DNA of 64,000 bases, taken from assembly GCA_965263155.1 (NCBI GenBank), contig OZ253586.1, positions 558,001-622,000 on the forward strand. Direction: 5' to 3'. The position numbers were made by a program, and so were the translations under genes. The stretch comes from JAAXIE01 sp965263155. Lineage in GTDB: Bacteria; Chloroflexota; Dehalococcoidia; Lucifugimonadales; JAAXIE01. Below the pieces are notes generated by a model. That model ran no database searches and was not told where the DNA came from. It saw only the letters and a program-made list of their open reading frames with translations. This document shows, piece after piece, positions 53,210 to 62,564 of this stretch (its first letter is position 1; every line of letters starts with the position of its first letter).

Positions 53210-53920
53210 CTACTGAAAGCCCAAGCCGTGCTCCTTCAAGCTGATAAAGCGCTCACCTTTCCCTATGATAACGTGGTCCACTAGCTCGATGTCCAGCAGT
53301 TCGGCTGCTTGCCGTATATCTGCCGTCATGCTGACGTCTTGTGCGCTAGGCTCCGGGTCGCCCGTGGGGTGATTGTGCACAACCACCATTGCGGGTGCAT
53401 TCTCCCGTATGGCTGGCCGCAGCATCTCGGCCACCCGTATGACCGCGGTGTGTACGCTTCCCTTATACGCCTCGTGGACCGCCATGACCTCGTTGCGGGT
53501 GTTCAGCAGCACTACTTTGATGTGCTCCTGGTCCAACGCGCTCATCTCCGGGCCAAGAAGGTTGTACACATCGCGGGGATGGTTGATCAGGGGCTGCTCC
53601 TCCCGTACTAGTGATACTGCTCGTCGCCCCAACTCCAACGCAGCCATTAGTTGGCAAGCCTTGGCCTCGCTGATGCCCTTCTCGCGGGCGAGCTCGGCGA
53701 AAGAGGCCTCTCCCAACCCCTTCAGCCCCTTGAACCGAGAGATGAGCCGGTGGGCCATGGCGATGACGTTCTCGCCTTGCATGCCGGTGCGGAGGAGGAT
53801 GGCCAGCAGGTCGGCGTTGTTCAGCGACTGCGCGCCATAGTGGCGAAGCCTCTCCCGCGGCCGTTCTCCCGCGGGCAGGTCGCGTATCATAGTGGTGTAT
53901 GGAGGTGCGTCGTCGTTCAA
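53210..53920 (-). CDS. radC: RadC-family JAB-domain protein
   Basis: The protein has 236 residues. The N-terminal helix-hairpin-helix-like part (RPRERLRHYGAQSLNNADLL) and the C-terminal JAB metalloprotease-fold domain, with the motif HNHPTGDPEPSAQD, are complete. Despite the name, a DNA repair role is not established. The start could also be the Met at residue 11 (53890); neither has a strong ribosome binding site. Confidence 0.92.
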   Translation of the reverse strand: MNDDAPPYTTMIRDLPAGERPRERLRHYGAQSLNNADLLAILLRTGMQGENVIAMAHRLISRFKGLKGLGEASFAELAREKGISEAKACQLMAALELGRRAVSLVREEQPLINHPRDVYNLLGPEMSALDQEHIKVVLLNTRNEVMAVHEAYKGSVHTAVIRVAEMLRPAIRENAPAMVVVHNHPTGDPEPSAQDVSMTADIRQAAELLDIELVDHVIIGKGERFISLKEHGLGFQ

Positions 53921-54017
53921 CGTTGTGTTGGTGCTGCTTCCCTATCGTGAGCGCCGAATGTTACCGGTTGGGAGCTTGAGCCGTCAACGGGCTCGTGTCA
54001 CTGTAGGTCGGCCAAAA

Positions 54018-54050
54018 ATGTAGGGGCAACCATTGCGGTTGCCCCTACAT
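54018..54050. repeat. Perfect 14-bp inverted repeat (GTAGGGGCAACC type)
   Basis: ATGTAGGGGCAACC and GGTTGCCCCTACAT flank ATTGC. Hairpins of this GTAGGGGC...GCCCCTAC type are common dispersed repeats in Chloroflexota and other bacteria, to my knowledge. It lies between the NHL gene end and radC start and may also act as a terminator for the upstream side. Confidence 0.75.
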
Positions 54051-54081
54051 AAAGTTTTCGAGAGCCTCGGGTCGAGAAGAG

Positions 54082-55107
54082 TTACAGGTTGGCCTGCGGG
54101 TCGGAGTAGCTCTCCTCTTTGACGTATATCTGGAGGCGGCCCCGCTGGGTGTCGGCCACGACGATGCGCCGGTTGGCTCGGTCGTACCCGATGGCCGTGG
54201 GCATGTTGAATCGCCATTCCTGCTCTAGGCTCTTCACACGACGACGCGCCTTCACGTAGTCGGGGTTGGCGTCCACTGCCATCTGAGCCCACTTGGAGAG
54301 CTGCTGTGCGTCTCCAACGAGAGACGTCAGGAAGACGCCTGCCGAATCATATACCTGCACCCGGTTGTTGCCCCAGTCGGTGACATAGACCTCGCCGTCG
54401 TCGTCCACTGCCACGTCGGTGGGGTGGTTCATCTCACCCGCGCCCTCGCCATGGCCGTATCCGAATGTGGCCAAGTAGGCGCCGTCGGGGCTGAACTTCT
54501 GTACCCGGTGGTTCTTCCAGTCGGCCACGTAGACGTTGTTGTCTAGGTCGGTGGTGATGCCCCAAGGCCGGTTGAGGTTGCCGGGGCCGCTGCCGAAAGA
54601 CCCAAACTTGCCTAGGAAGCGACCGTCGCTGGAGAACTTCTGTACACGGTGGTTCTCAGTGTCCACCACGTAGAGGTTGTCACTGGAGTCGAAGGCCATC
54701 CCGGAAGGCCGGTTCAACTCACCGTCGCCGGTGCCCGGCGTACCGAACTTTGACATGTAGTTTCCTTGGTTGTCGAAGACGCTGATACGGTTCAGCCACT
54801 CGTCGGAGACATAAACATTCCCCGCGCTGTCGACGGCCACGCCTGTGGGCCAAGTGGTCTGGCCGTCCCCATCTCCCCTCCAGCCGAACTCGGCCAGAAT
54901 CTCTTCGCCACCCGGCTCAGGGATGCTGACCTTAGTGGTGTGGGGAGTGTTGTTGTTCTCGTTAGCCCGATTGACCACGTAGGCCACCCGGTCGGGGCCG
55001 AGAGCCAAGCCAATAGGGTTGGTGAAGCCATTGCCCGAAGCCGCGTTGCGGCCCACGGTGTGGCTGTAATTGATGGTCCGTCCTGCAACGGTAGTCGTCA
55101 GAGCCAT
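54082..55107 (-). CDS. NHL-repeat beta-propeller protein
   Basis: The protein has 341 residues. Five to six NHL blades are visible, each with a pattern like NVYVADWKNHRVQKFSPDG (others: NLYVVDTENHRVQKFSSDG, EVYVTDWGNNRVQVYDSAG). There is no signal peptide in the chosen frame. Such propellers serve as binding platforms or, rarely, enzymes. It lies downstream of the DUF1501 gene on the same strand with 150 bp between; the context gives no specific role. Confidence 0.88.
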   Translation of the reverse strand: MALTTTVAGRTINYSHTVGRNAASGNGFTNPIGLALGPDRVAYVVNRANENNNTPHTTKVSIPEPGGEEILAEFGWRGDGDGQTTWPTGVAVDSAGNVYVSDEWLNRISVFDNQGNYMSKFGTPGTGDGELNRPSGMAFDSSDNLYVVDTENHRVQKFSSDGRFLGKFGSFGSGPGNLNRPWGITTDLDNNVYVADWKNHRVQKFSPDGAYLATFGYGHGEGAGEMNHPTDVAVDDDGEVYVTDWGNNRVQVYDSAGVFLTSLVGDAQQLSKWAQMAVDANPDYVKARRRVKSLEQEWRFNMPTAIGYDRANRRIVVADTQRGRLQIYVKEESYSDPQANL

Positions 55108-55257
55108 CCGGTGCTTCCTCCTTTACAGACTTGCCGCCTTGCCGAGGCGTTAGGTGATGCCTAACCCCTCCGGTTATAGCAGGCTGGCGGGCTCACGGCC
55201 TGCCAGCCTTTGTGGCGACTGCTCTTGCTGGTATGTCGCCTGCGCTAGCGCGTTGGC

Positions 55258-56385
55258 CTACAGGAAGCTGAAGTTTTCGAAGTTGCCGTTGACGATGGGC
55301 TTCGCTTCCAAGCCTAGCCAGTTCTCCAGGATGGTGGTGTACACGCCACGGAAGTCGTGGGTGGGCACCAAGTCACCCTGCTGCAGGTCCTCGGCCTTGC
55401 GGGACGGGTACTCGCCGTAGATGCCGCCATTGACGGTTTCGCCGACCATGAAAGCGACTCCCGCGGCGCCGTGGTCTGTACCAGACCCGTTGTCGTGGAC
55501 ACGGCGGCCGAACTCGGAGAACAGGAGCATGACCACGTTGTCCGCGGCGTCATGCTCGCGCAAGTCCTCGAAGAAGTCTTCAACCGCCTCGGAGACCTCG
55601 GTCCACAGTTTGTGGTGGCCGGGCACCTGGCTGGCGTGGGTGTCGAAACTGCTGTGCTCGGTGTAGAAGATGCGGGTGCCCAAGCCTGCTAGGTGTATCT
55701 GAGCGATGTCCCTCAGCCGGCGGGCGACGGGACTTGCTGCGTACTCCACGGTGGAGGAGTAGCGGGCCGGGGCCTCCTTCAGGATGTCGGCGCCTTTCAT
55801 GGCGTCAAGGCCGGTGCTACCTAGGTACTCCATGACCTGTCCCCGCCCGATGGCTGGGGAGTAGACCCTGGAGAAGGTGTCGAGCATAGCGTCGCGCTGC
55901 TGCTCGGCCTCCATGCCAGTGAACAGGCCGTAAGTGGCCAAGTCGGGCACTGAGGCTACGGGCACACCACGCACCACCAGTGCCCGGGGCAGGCCTTGGC
56001 CGATGTTGACCGTGGAGATTACGTTCTCCTGACCGGGATCCAGCTCGCGCGTGGCCCGCCCCAGCCAACCCTCGGTGCCGACGGTCTCGGGCTCGCAGGT
56101 ATGCCAGATATCCATGGAGCGGAAGTGGGATCGTGGGGAGTTGGCGTAACCCACGCCGTTGATCACAGCCACGTTGCCTTGGTCGTACATCCGCTTCATG
56201 GCTTGCATGGCCGGGTTAAAGCCGAGCTCGTCATCCAGCTTGATGATCTGGTCCTCGGGTAGGCCCACTGCAGGCCGGTTGTCGCGGTACAGAGGGTCGT
56301 TGTAGGGAATCACCGTGTTGAAGTAGTCGTTGCCGCCGCTGAGCTGCAAGACCACAAAGACCGGGTCTTTCTTAGTCGCAGTCAT
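55258..56385 (-). CDS. DUF1501 family protein
   Basis: The protein has 375 residues from the ATG at 56385, with GAGGAGGAG just upstream; an in-frame start 11 codons earlier lacks this. VFVVLQLSGGNDYFNTVIPY (first conserved block), SPRSHFRSMDIWHT and MLLFSEFGRRVHDNGSGTDH are DUF1501 hallmarks; the fold is related to alkaline phosphatase/sulfatase. There is no Tat signal, unlike many relatives. It lies next to a DUF1800 gene, a pairing seen in many bacteria, function unknown. Confidence 0.92.
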   Translation of the reverse strand: MTATKKDPVFVVLQLSGGNDYFNTVIPYNDPLYRDNRPAVGLPEDQIIKLDDELGFNPAMQAMKRMYDQGNVAVINGVGYANSPRSHFRSMDIWHTCEPETVGTEGWLGRATRELDPGQENVISTVNIGQGLPRALVVRGVPVASVPDLATYGLFTGMEAEQQRDAMLDTFSRVYSPAIGRGQVMEYLGSTGLDAMKGADILKEAPARYSSTVEYAASPVARRLRDIAQIHLAGLGTRIFYTEHSSFDTHASQVPGHHKLWTEVSEAVEDFFEDLREHDAADNVVMLLFSEFGRRVHDNGSGTDHGAAGVAFMVGETVNGGIYGEYPSRKAEDLQQGDLVPTHDFRGVYTTILENWLGLEAKPIVNGNFENFSFL

Positions 56386-56516
56386 TGCTCCTCCTCTCGG
56401 GTGGCTGGGGGTATCCATGGGGCGAGACCCTATGGATACCCTGCTCTTGCTTTCTGATGGCTAGGAATGCAGTGACCCAAGCCACTGCATTCCGCCGTGT
56501 TGCTTCTCTGCGCTTT

Positions 56517-57920
56517 TTACGCGAACTGGAATTCGCGGGTGGCTGCGATTAGCTGGAGCACGGAGCTGACCCGCGCCTCAGCGTGGGATGCGCTCCACTT
56601 TAGGTCGCCGTCATTGGCGGCTTGCTCCACAAGCTCCTTGCGAGTGCCCTCATCCACATTCAGCGGGCCCATCTGGTCCAAGCAGTTGTCCACCAACTGC
56701 GCCGGAGTCATGTCGCCTGCTGACCGCAGTCGCTCGATGATGTCGCGCACGCCGGGCAGGTCAGTGTCGCCGAACCGATCGGACATAAAGTTGATACGGG
56801 CCATGAGCGAACCGCTGTTGATCCACTCCTCGCCCGTGTGCCATCCCTCCACGCTGGGGGGGTTTAGCAGGTCCTGTCCCATGTATGTCGGCTGCATCGA
56901 CAGGTTGCCGATGCCCGGGCCGGGGAAGTCGGAGCCGCCGACTGTCCGCAGGGTGTTCACCACTACTTCAGCAGGGCTCTTCACATGGGCATAACGCACG
57001 CTGGCATCCTTGAAGAAGTCGGAGTTGAACAGGGTCCGCAGCACGGCCTTCATTTCCAAGCCGGAGTCACGGAAGCTGTTGGCCAGGGTCTCGATGGCCT
57101 GCGGGTCTCGCGGGGCATCGATCTGCCACGCAGGTACCTGCACCTCGTCGGCCACGAAGAAGTTGTACAGGTGGCGCGCCACGAAGCGGTGGCATGCCTG
57201 CTGCTGCACCACGATGTCTAGGATGTCCTCGCCGTTGAGCTTGCCAGTGTGACCAAGGAAGGTCTTCTCGTCGTCGTCGTGGTCTTCGGGGCGGTACTCG
57301 AACTTCCAAGGGTAGCGACCGTAGGGCAGGCGGGGAATCTTGTACTCAAAGGTCCAGCCGGTGAAGGCCCGCGATGCCTCGCGTACATCCACCTCGGTAT
57401 AGTTGCCTACACCCATGCTGAACAGCTCCAGCAACTCACGCCCCCAGTTCTCGTTGACGGCTTGGGCGTGGTTCTCGTTCTGGTCCAGCCAGAAAATCAT
57501 GGCCGGATTGGTGGCTATGTCCATCAGGATGGAGCGGTAGTTGCCCATGCCGTTGTCCCGGAACATGTCAATCTGCTGGTTCAACTGGTCATAGTTGTCG
57601 ACCTTGGAGTTTCCTGTGGCGAACACATGGTGCCAGAAGACGGCCATCTTCTCTTCCAAGGGGCGCTGGGTATTCAGAAGGTGGTACATCCAGTTAACGT
57701 TGCCCATGGGAGGCTGGCCGCCTGCGAGAAGGGCTCCGGGATGGTACCGCAGCATCTCGTATCGGTCGGCTTGGGGTACGTTGTCATCCGGGTTGAGCAG
57801 TTCCTCCACTGTAGCCTCGTAGCCCTTTTCGCAACGGGCTTCGATTTCGCTACGAGTGGCACCAAACCCGGCGCGTCGCATGAGGTGCGCCATCAGCGCT
57901 ATGTCATCTTTGTTGGCCAC
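56517..57920 (-). CDS. DUF1800 family protein
   Basis: The protein has 467 residues from a GTG start with AAGGAGGGG upstream. Conserved blocks are HLMRRAGFGATRSEIEA near the N-terminus, KMAVFWHHVFATG, NENWGRELLELFSMGVGNYT and the FTGWTF segment. The family accompanies DUF1501 proteins; its role is unknown. It starts 90 bp after the Ni-SOD stop on the same strand, and the DUF1501 gene follows. Confidence 0.92.
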   Translation of the reverse strand: MANKDDIALMAHLMRRAGFGATRSEIEARCEKGYEATVEELLNPDDNVPQADRYEMLRYHPGALLAGGQPPMGNVNWMYHLLNTQRPLEEKMAVFWHHVFATGNSKVDNYDQLNQQIDMFRDNGMGNYRSILMDIATNPAMIFWLDQNENHAQAVNENWGRELLELFSMGVGNYTEVDVREASRAFTGWTFEYKIPRLPYGRYPWKFEYRPEDHDDDEKTFLGHTGKLNGEDILDIVVQQQACHRFVARHLYNFFVADEVQVPAWQIDAPRDPQAIETLANSFRDSGLEMKAVLRTLFNSDFFKDASVRYAHVKSPAEVVVNTLRTVGGSDFPGPGIGNLSMQPTYMGQDLLNPPSVEGWHTGEEWINSGSLMARINFMSDRFGDTDLPGVRDIIERLRSAGDMTPAQLVDNCLDQMGPLNVDEGTRKELVEQAANDGDLKWSASHAEARVSSVLQLIAATREFQFA

Positions 57921-58010
57921 TTTCCCCTCCTTTCTGATATCAGGGGTGATTTGGCTTGGATTCTAGCACCCGGGATGCCACTGGCCAAATTGGGGGTCCA
58001 CCTGTGGACT

Positions 58011-58529
58011 CTAGGGAATGGGGTGCACCAACTCGCCGCCGACGGCGTGGCGGGTGGGCACACGCTGTGTCTGGGCGCCCTTGGTCTCCCAGAAGAGCTC
58101 GGCTATCTGCTGGGTGGTGGCCAACAGCTGCTCGGCGGCTGCCAGGTCCACCTCTTGGCGGGTGCGCGATGCCAGCTTCATGGCATTCCAGAAGAGGGTA
58201 TGCACGTCGGGGTGCTGCTCTAGGTGAGTGGGGTTGAAGTAGTCGCCCCAGAGGATGCGAAGCTCGCGCTTGCACATCTCGGCGTGCTCTTCCTTGGAGG
58301 CTATGTACCGGCCAAGCTTGGCGTCGTGGACCTCCACCTCGTCGGCGGGGGCGTGGGCATCGGGCTTGGGAAGGTCACGAATGAGTTGGTTCATCCGCAG
58401 TATGGTGAGGGCTGCCACTTGGGACTGATGGGGGTCGTAGATGCCACAGGGCACGTCGCAGTGGGCGTGGGCTTCTTCCGGGGTTACCACACGAGCCAAG
58501 CTGCGAAGCGCATGGTCGATTAGTCGCAT
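58011..58529 (-). CDS. sodN: Nickel-containing superoxide dismutase, precursor
   Basis: The protein has 172 residues. After a 22-residue prosequence comes HCDVPCGIYDP (residues 23-33). This is the nickel hook of Ni-SOD: the mature N-terminal His 1, Cys 2 and Cys 6 bind nickel, with Tyr 9 nearby. A four-helix bundle follows. The enzyme disproportionates superoxide. The prosequence must be removed between Ala 22 and His 23, a step done in other bacteria by an S26-type peptidase (SodX). An S26 peptidase gene lies 0.7 kb away on the other strand. Confidence 0.95.
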   Translation of the reverse strand: MRLIDHALRSLARVVTPEEAHAHCDVPCGIYDPHQSQVAALTILRMNQLIRDLPKPDAHAPADEVEVHDAKLGRYIASKEEHAEMCKRELRILWGDYFNPTHLEQHPDVHTLFWNAMKLASRTRQEVDLAAAEQLLATTQQIAELFWETKGAQTQRVPTRHAVGGELVHPIP

Positions 58530-59255
58530 ATTTCCTCCACGTTAGCTTGATTAGGTTTTTATGGCCTCAAGTGTACCAGAGGGCAAAAAGAGCGGCAATC
58601 GAAGGGACAACTCGTCACTGTTACAGACTGGCCGCATTAGATGGCTGTCTCCAGACCTGCCCGTGGATTGAGGGACGCATTTGCACGCATGGTGGCGGCC
58701 CGTAGCTGAGGTGAGGCGATGTGCGTGCATGCTGCGTAGCTGGAGTTGCACGGCGTTTGTAGCTGCGGCGAATGTTTTCGTAGCTAATCCCCCTGCGATC
58801 CCTGCAATTGGGTCCTTTGGTGCAGCTAGCGACTAGCTACGATTTTGGATGTGCATCGGTACTGCATGGTGGGGACGGGCGTGGCAGCGGCGGATGTTGG
58901 ATTCTCGTGGCGATGCCGTAGCTGCGGTGGGCTGAGGAGGGGCCTGCACCGATTGTTGTCCTTCAGATGGTTGCAGGTTTTGCACGAGGCGTCCTTCTCA
59001 AGTCGAGTCACGGCCCGAAGCTGAATCGTAGGGCCAAATGGAAAGCCGGGGCCACCTCGATGGGGTCGTCCCCGGCCTATGGTCATACTAGCCGAATGAG
59101 TGTTGGGAGACAATGGCCGATTGTCATGGCTGGGTGGAGGGGTGCAGATTGTGGTTTGCGATAACGATTGATGCTCTGCCGTTGGGGGGGACGAATCAGA
59201 AAGGAAAGCGCAGATCCACTAACGCGATGCACTAGAATGGGCGTTGGGTGGTCCT
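58530..59255. other. Intergenic region between divergent sodN and S26 peptidase genes
   Basis: About 725 bp without a convincing gene. It holds six or more GTAGCT/AGCTAC hexamers (58702, 58736, 58759, 58780, 58835, 58918) and an inverted repeat AGCTAG-CGA-CTAGCT at 58824-58838. Promoters for both genes and possible nickel- or oxidant-responsive sites must lie here, but none could be assigned. Confidence 0.6.
58736..58785 (-). repeat. AGCTAC spaced repeat, locus B (steps 23 and 21 bp)
   Basis: GTAGCT starts at 58736, 58759 and 58780: the same 23/21 spacing and order as at 25342-25391. A fourth copy is at 58702. The spacer of the 21-bp step, on the minus strand, is GAAAACATTCGCCGC. Confidence 0.7.
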
Positions 59256-59735
59256 ATGCGCCTATCGCTCGTCTCATATCTAATTTCCCTTATCCGCGCC
59301 CGGCGCTTCATAGTGCGCGGCGCGAGTATGGAGCCTGGTTTCCGCGATGGTGACTGCCTGCTGGTAGACCGTAGCGCGTACGGCGGGCGCAGCCCTGAAC
59401 GGGGCGAGGCAGTGATATTGAGCCTGCCGCATGACAAGCAGGCTTATTTGAAGCGTATCGTGGGTTTGCCGGGGGAGTGGGTCCGCTTGGAATCTGAGGC
59501 GGTGATGGTGGACGGCAAGGCGATCAGCGAACCATATCTGGCTGATAGGAGCATACCCCAAGAGTTCGCGGACACAGAGTGGCACCTAGGACTAGAGGAT
59601 TACTTGGTTTTGGGTGACACCCGAAGCGACAGTTTAGACAGCCGCAGGTTTGGCCCTGTGGGTGTGGAGCAGATTGTGGGACCCGTCCTGTTTCGCTACT
59701 GGCCGCCGTCGCGGTTGGCGTCGATTCGCGGCTAG
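59256..59735 (+). CDS. S26-family signal peptidase, possible Ni-SOD maturation protease
   Basis: The protein has 159 residues from the ATG at 59256 (GGGTGG upstream); a TTG at 59244 is in frame. VRGASMEPGF holds the catalytic Ser 24 and YLKRIVGLPGEW the catalytic Lys 66; LGDTRSDSLDSRRFGPV is the C-terminal signature. There is no clear membrane span, only a short amphipathic N-terminus, unlike typical LepB. Closeness to sodN suggests that it removes the Ni-SOD prosequence; a general leader peptidase is the alternative. Confidence 0.82.
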   Translation: MRLSLVSYLISLIRARRFIVRGASMEPGFRDGDCLLVDRSAYGGRSPERGEAVILSLPHDKQAYLKRIVGLPGEWVRLESEAVMVDGKAISEPYLADRSIPQEFADTEWHLGLEDYLVLGDTRSDSLDSRRFGPVGVEQIVGPVLFRYWPPSRLASIRG

Positions 59736-60718
59736 ACCCGGTCCTCGGCCAGCCACCTCGCAGCGTCCTTGGCGAAGTAGGTAATGATCATGTCGGCCCC
59801 AGCTCGCTTGATGGCGGTCAGCAGCTCCAAGGCTACCCGTCGACCGTCAATCCACTCGTTCTGGGCGGCGGCGTGCACCATGGCGTACTCGCCACTGACG
59901 CTGTAGGCAGCGATGGGGTGGTTGTACTGCTCCCGCACCCGGGCGATGACATCGAGGTAGGCCAAGGCTGGCTTGACCATGATGACGTCGGCCCCCTCCT
60001 GGATGTCGGTCTCAATCTCCCGCATCGCCATGCGCGAGTTGGCCGGGTCCATCTGGTAAGTATGTCGGTCGCCAAAACGTGGTGTGGACTCGGCAGCAAC
60101 CCGGAATGGCCCGTACAGGGCAGAGGCGTACTTGGCTGAGTAACCGATTACCGGCGTTTCGGTGTGCCCAGCTCCGTCGAGGGCGGTACGAATGGCGCCT
60201 ACCTGACCGTCCATCATGGCCGAAGGGGCCACGGCGTCGGCCCCTGCCGCCACCTGGGATAGAGCGGTGCGGGCCAGTAGTTCCAAGGTGGCATCATTGT
60301 CGATGGCCTCGTGCTTCAACACGCCACAATGGCCGTGGTCGGTGTACTCGCACAAGCAGACATCGCCGATGACCATGAGTTCCGGCACGGTCCTCTTTAT
60401 GAGGCTGGAGGCCTGCTGGATGATGCCATTGTCGTCGTATGCCCCCGATCCCACGGCGTCCTTCACTTCGGGTATGCCGAACAGCAGCACTGCCGGAATG
60501 CCTAGGGAGGCAACTTCCACGGCCTCGCGCTCCAACAGGTCGAGGGAAAGCTGGTAGCAGCCGGGCAGCGGCCCGATTTCCTGGCGCACGTTGTGGCCAT
60601 GGGTAACAAATAGAGGATAAATGAACTCGTTGGGGCTGAGGCGTGTCTCCTGCACCATCCTTCTGAGGGATGGTGTGCCCCTCAAGCGACGCAGGCGCGC
60701 CTGAGGAAAACCTGCCAT
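59732..60718 (-). CDS. hemB: Delta-aminolevulinic acid dehydratase (porphobilinogen synthase)
   Basis: The protein has 328 residues. It condenses two 5-aminolevulinate molecules to porphobilinogen. RRLRGTPSLRRMV at the start, VCLCEYTDHGHCGV (metal-binding cysteines), GYSAKYASALYGPFR with the Schiff-base lysine, and DVIMVKPALAYLDV are the known blocks. The three Cys suggest a zinc enzyme. It is the last gene of hemC-hemD-hemB, 2 nt after hemD, and overlaps the S26 gene end by 4 nt in convergent orientation. Confidence 0.97.
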   Translation of the reverse strand: MAGFPQARLRRLRGTPSLRRMVQETRLSPNEFIYPLFVTHGHNVRQEIGPLPGCYQLSLDLLEREAVEVASLGIPAVLLFGIPEVKDAVGSGAYDDNGIIQQASSLIKRTVPELMVIGDVCLCEYTDHGHCGVLKHEAIDNDATLELLARTALSQVAAGADAVAPSAMMDGQVGAIRTALDGAGHTETPVIGYSAKYASALYGPFRVAAESTPRFGDRHTYQMDPANSRMAMREIETDIQEGADVIMVKPALAYLDVIARVREQYNHPIAAYSVSGEYAMVHAAAQNEWIDGRRVALELLTAIKRAGADMIITYFAKDAARWLAEDRV

Positions 60719-60720
60719 TG

Positions 60721-61521
60721 CTATGTCCTCCCGTGGGTATAATGCTCTTTTAGGGCTTGCACCAGCCCTTCGCTGCTGTGCTCCGACGCTACTATGTCGA
60801 TCTGCAAGCCCTTGTGCTGTGCAGCTTCGGCTGTAACTGGCCCAATACAGGCTAGCACAACTGGGGTCAGTTGCTCCATACGCCCCTCCAGCACACTTAC
60901 CATACTGCGCACAGCAGAGGGGCTGGTGAAGGTGGTTACGTCCAGCCCACCGCGCAACGCTTCGTGCACCTGGATTCCGGCGTTGTGGGGGATTTCGGTG
61001 CGGTACAAGGAGATGTGTTTCACCTCCGCACCCAGCGCTTCCAAGCTAGGCGGAAGCTCGGCGCTCCCCTCCTCGGCCCGTGGCAGTAGCACCCGCTTGC
61101 CTTGCAGGTTGAGGCTGCTCATCGCCTTCACGATTCCCGCAGTCCGGTGTTCGTGGGGCATCAGGGCAACCTCAATGCCACGTTGTTTCAAAGATTGGGA
61201 TGTAGCAGGGCCAATAGCGGCCACAGATAGTGCGTGAAGGTCCTTCTCATCCAGTCCAAGGGCGAGCAGCCAGTCGAAGAAAACCTCCACGCCATTCACG
61301 CTGGTGAACACCAGCCAGTGGTAGTCGTCTAGGGACAGCAGTGCCTGCTTGATGGCCCCGTCATAGTCTAGGCACGGGCGAATGGAGATGAGGGGCGCCT
61401 CCACGGGCGTGGCCCCCGCATCGCCCAGCAGATGTACGAGCGAGGCGGCTTGCACTTGCGGCCGCGTCACCAGCACCCGCAAGCCCTCCAGCGACCGGGC
61501 GGTCTGCTGCGGATCAGTCAT
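60721..61521 (-). CDS. hemD: Uroporphyrinogen-III synthase
   Basis: The protein has 266 residues from the ATG at 61521, which overlaps the hemC stop by 8 nt. LRVLVTRPQVQAASLVHLL at the start, WLVFTSVNGVEVFFDWL, IGPATSQSLKQRGIEV and the C-terminal TFTSPSAVRSMV with CIGPVTAEAA are typical of this weakly conserved family. It cyclises hydroxymethylbilane with inversion of ring D. Confidence 0.93.
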   Translation of the reverse strand: MTDPQQTARSLEGLRVLVTRPQVQAASLVHLLGDAGATPVEAPLISIRPCLDYDGAIKQALLSLDDYHWLVFTSVNGVEVFFDWLLALGLDEKDLHALSVAAIGPATSQSLKQRGIEVALMPHEHRTAGIVKAMSSLNLQGKRVLLPRAEEGSAELPPSLEALGAEVKHISLYRTEIPHNAGIQVHEALRGGLDVTTFTSPSAVRSMVSVLEGRMEQLTPVVLACIGPVTAEAAQHKGLQIDIVASEHSSEGLVQALKEHYTHGRT

Positions 61522-62422
61522 TCTGCAACTCCGAAACCGGCGCCCCACTCTCGATCAATGCTTGGAGACAGCTGGCCGCCACGGCATGGGGGTCTGGGCT
61601 ACCAAAAGAGTAAACTTGGGAAGAATCGTCTTTTCCCCATGCCAAGTAACCAATGAGATGCAGCAGTCCGTCCTGCAGGCGCCCGTAAGCGCCCATAGGT
61701 AGCTGGCACCCTCCACCCAGAAGCTCCAAAAGGTGACGCTCGGCAGTTATTTCCTGCCTTGTCGGAGTGTGTTCCAGAGCGGCGACCACATCTACGATGC
61801 CAGCGTCGTCTGTGCGAGTCTGTACCGCTAGTGCCCCCTGACCTGGGGCGGGTACGAACTGTCGCTGCGGGAGGCGCTCAGCGATGTCGCCATCGAGACC
61901 CAGCCGGTCCATGCCCGCGGCGGCCAACACCGCTCCGTCGTAGTCTTCTCCCTTGGCCTTTCCCAAGCGGGTCTCAACGTTTCCACGCATGGGAAGCACT
62001 TGCAGGTCAGGACGCTGGTTCCTGAGTTGGGCGGCCCTTCGTGGGCTGCTGGTGCCGATGCGCGCGCCCTTGGGAAGCTGCTCCAGCGAGCACCCCCAAC
62101 GGTTGACTAGGACGTCCCGTGGGTCAGCGCGTTGGCAGACTGCGGCGATGGTGAGGCCCTTAGGTGACTGGGTGGGCAGGTCCTTGAGGCTGTGCACTGC
62201 TAGGTTCACCTCGCCCCTCAGCAGGGCGTCCTCCAGCTCCTTCACGAACATGCCCCGACCCATCCCCGCTAGCGATGCCTCGGGGGAGGCATCGGCTTGG
62301 GTCCGAACGCCGACGACCTCCACATCCAGACCCGGCGAGAGAGCGCGCAGCCGCTCCACCACCTCATTGGTCTGGGCCATGGCCAGCCTGCTGGCCCGGC
62401 TACCTACGCGTAAGCTGTTCAT
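61514..62422 (-). CDS. hemC: Porphobilinogen deaminase (hydroxymethylbilane synthase)
   Basis: The protein has 302 residues. LRVGSRASRLAMAQTNEVV opens the chain. HSLKDLPTQ, IGTSSPRRAAQL and RGNVETRL form the substrate site. LLGGGCQLPMGAYG holds the cysteine that binds the dipyrromethane cofactor. It is the first gene of the hem operon, divergent from gatB over 744 bp. Confidence 0.97.
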   Translation of the reverse strand: MNSLRVGSRASRLAMAQTNEVVERLRALSPGLDVEVVGVRTQADASPEASLAGMGRGMFVKELEDALLRGEVNLAVHSLKDLPTQSPKGLTIAAVCQRADPRDVLVNRWGCSLEQLPKGARIGTSSPRRAAQLRNQRPDLQVLPMRGNVETRLGKAKGEDYDGAVLAAAGMDRLGLDGDIAERLPQRQFVPAPGQGALAVQTRTDDAGIVDVVAALEHTPTRQEITAERHLLELLGGGCQLPMGAYGRLQDGLLHLIGYLAWGKDDSSQVYSFGSPDPHAVAASCLQALIESGAPVSELQND

Positions 62423-62564
62423 GTTGACCGCATTGCAGCAACATCAAAATCTAGTCTCTGGACTTGTCGATGCTGTTGGACAACCCGTCGCAGCATACTA
62501 CAAACGGGTTTCTGGTGCGTTATGGTACGTTCAACGACCCGATATCGGACGGGGGAGGCTTTAC

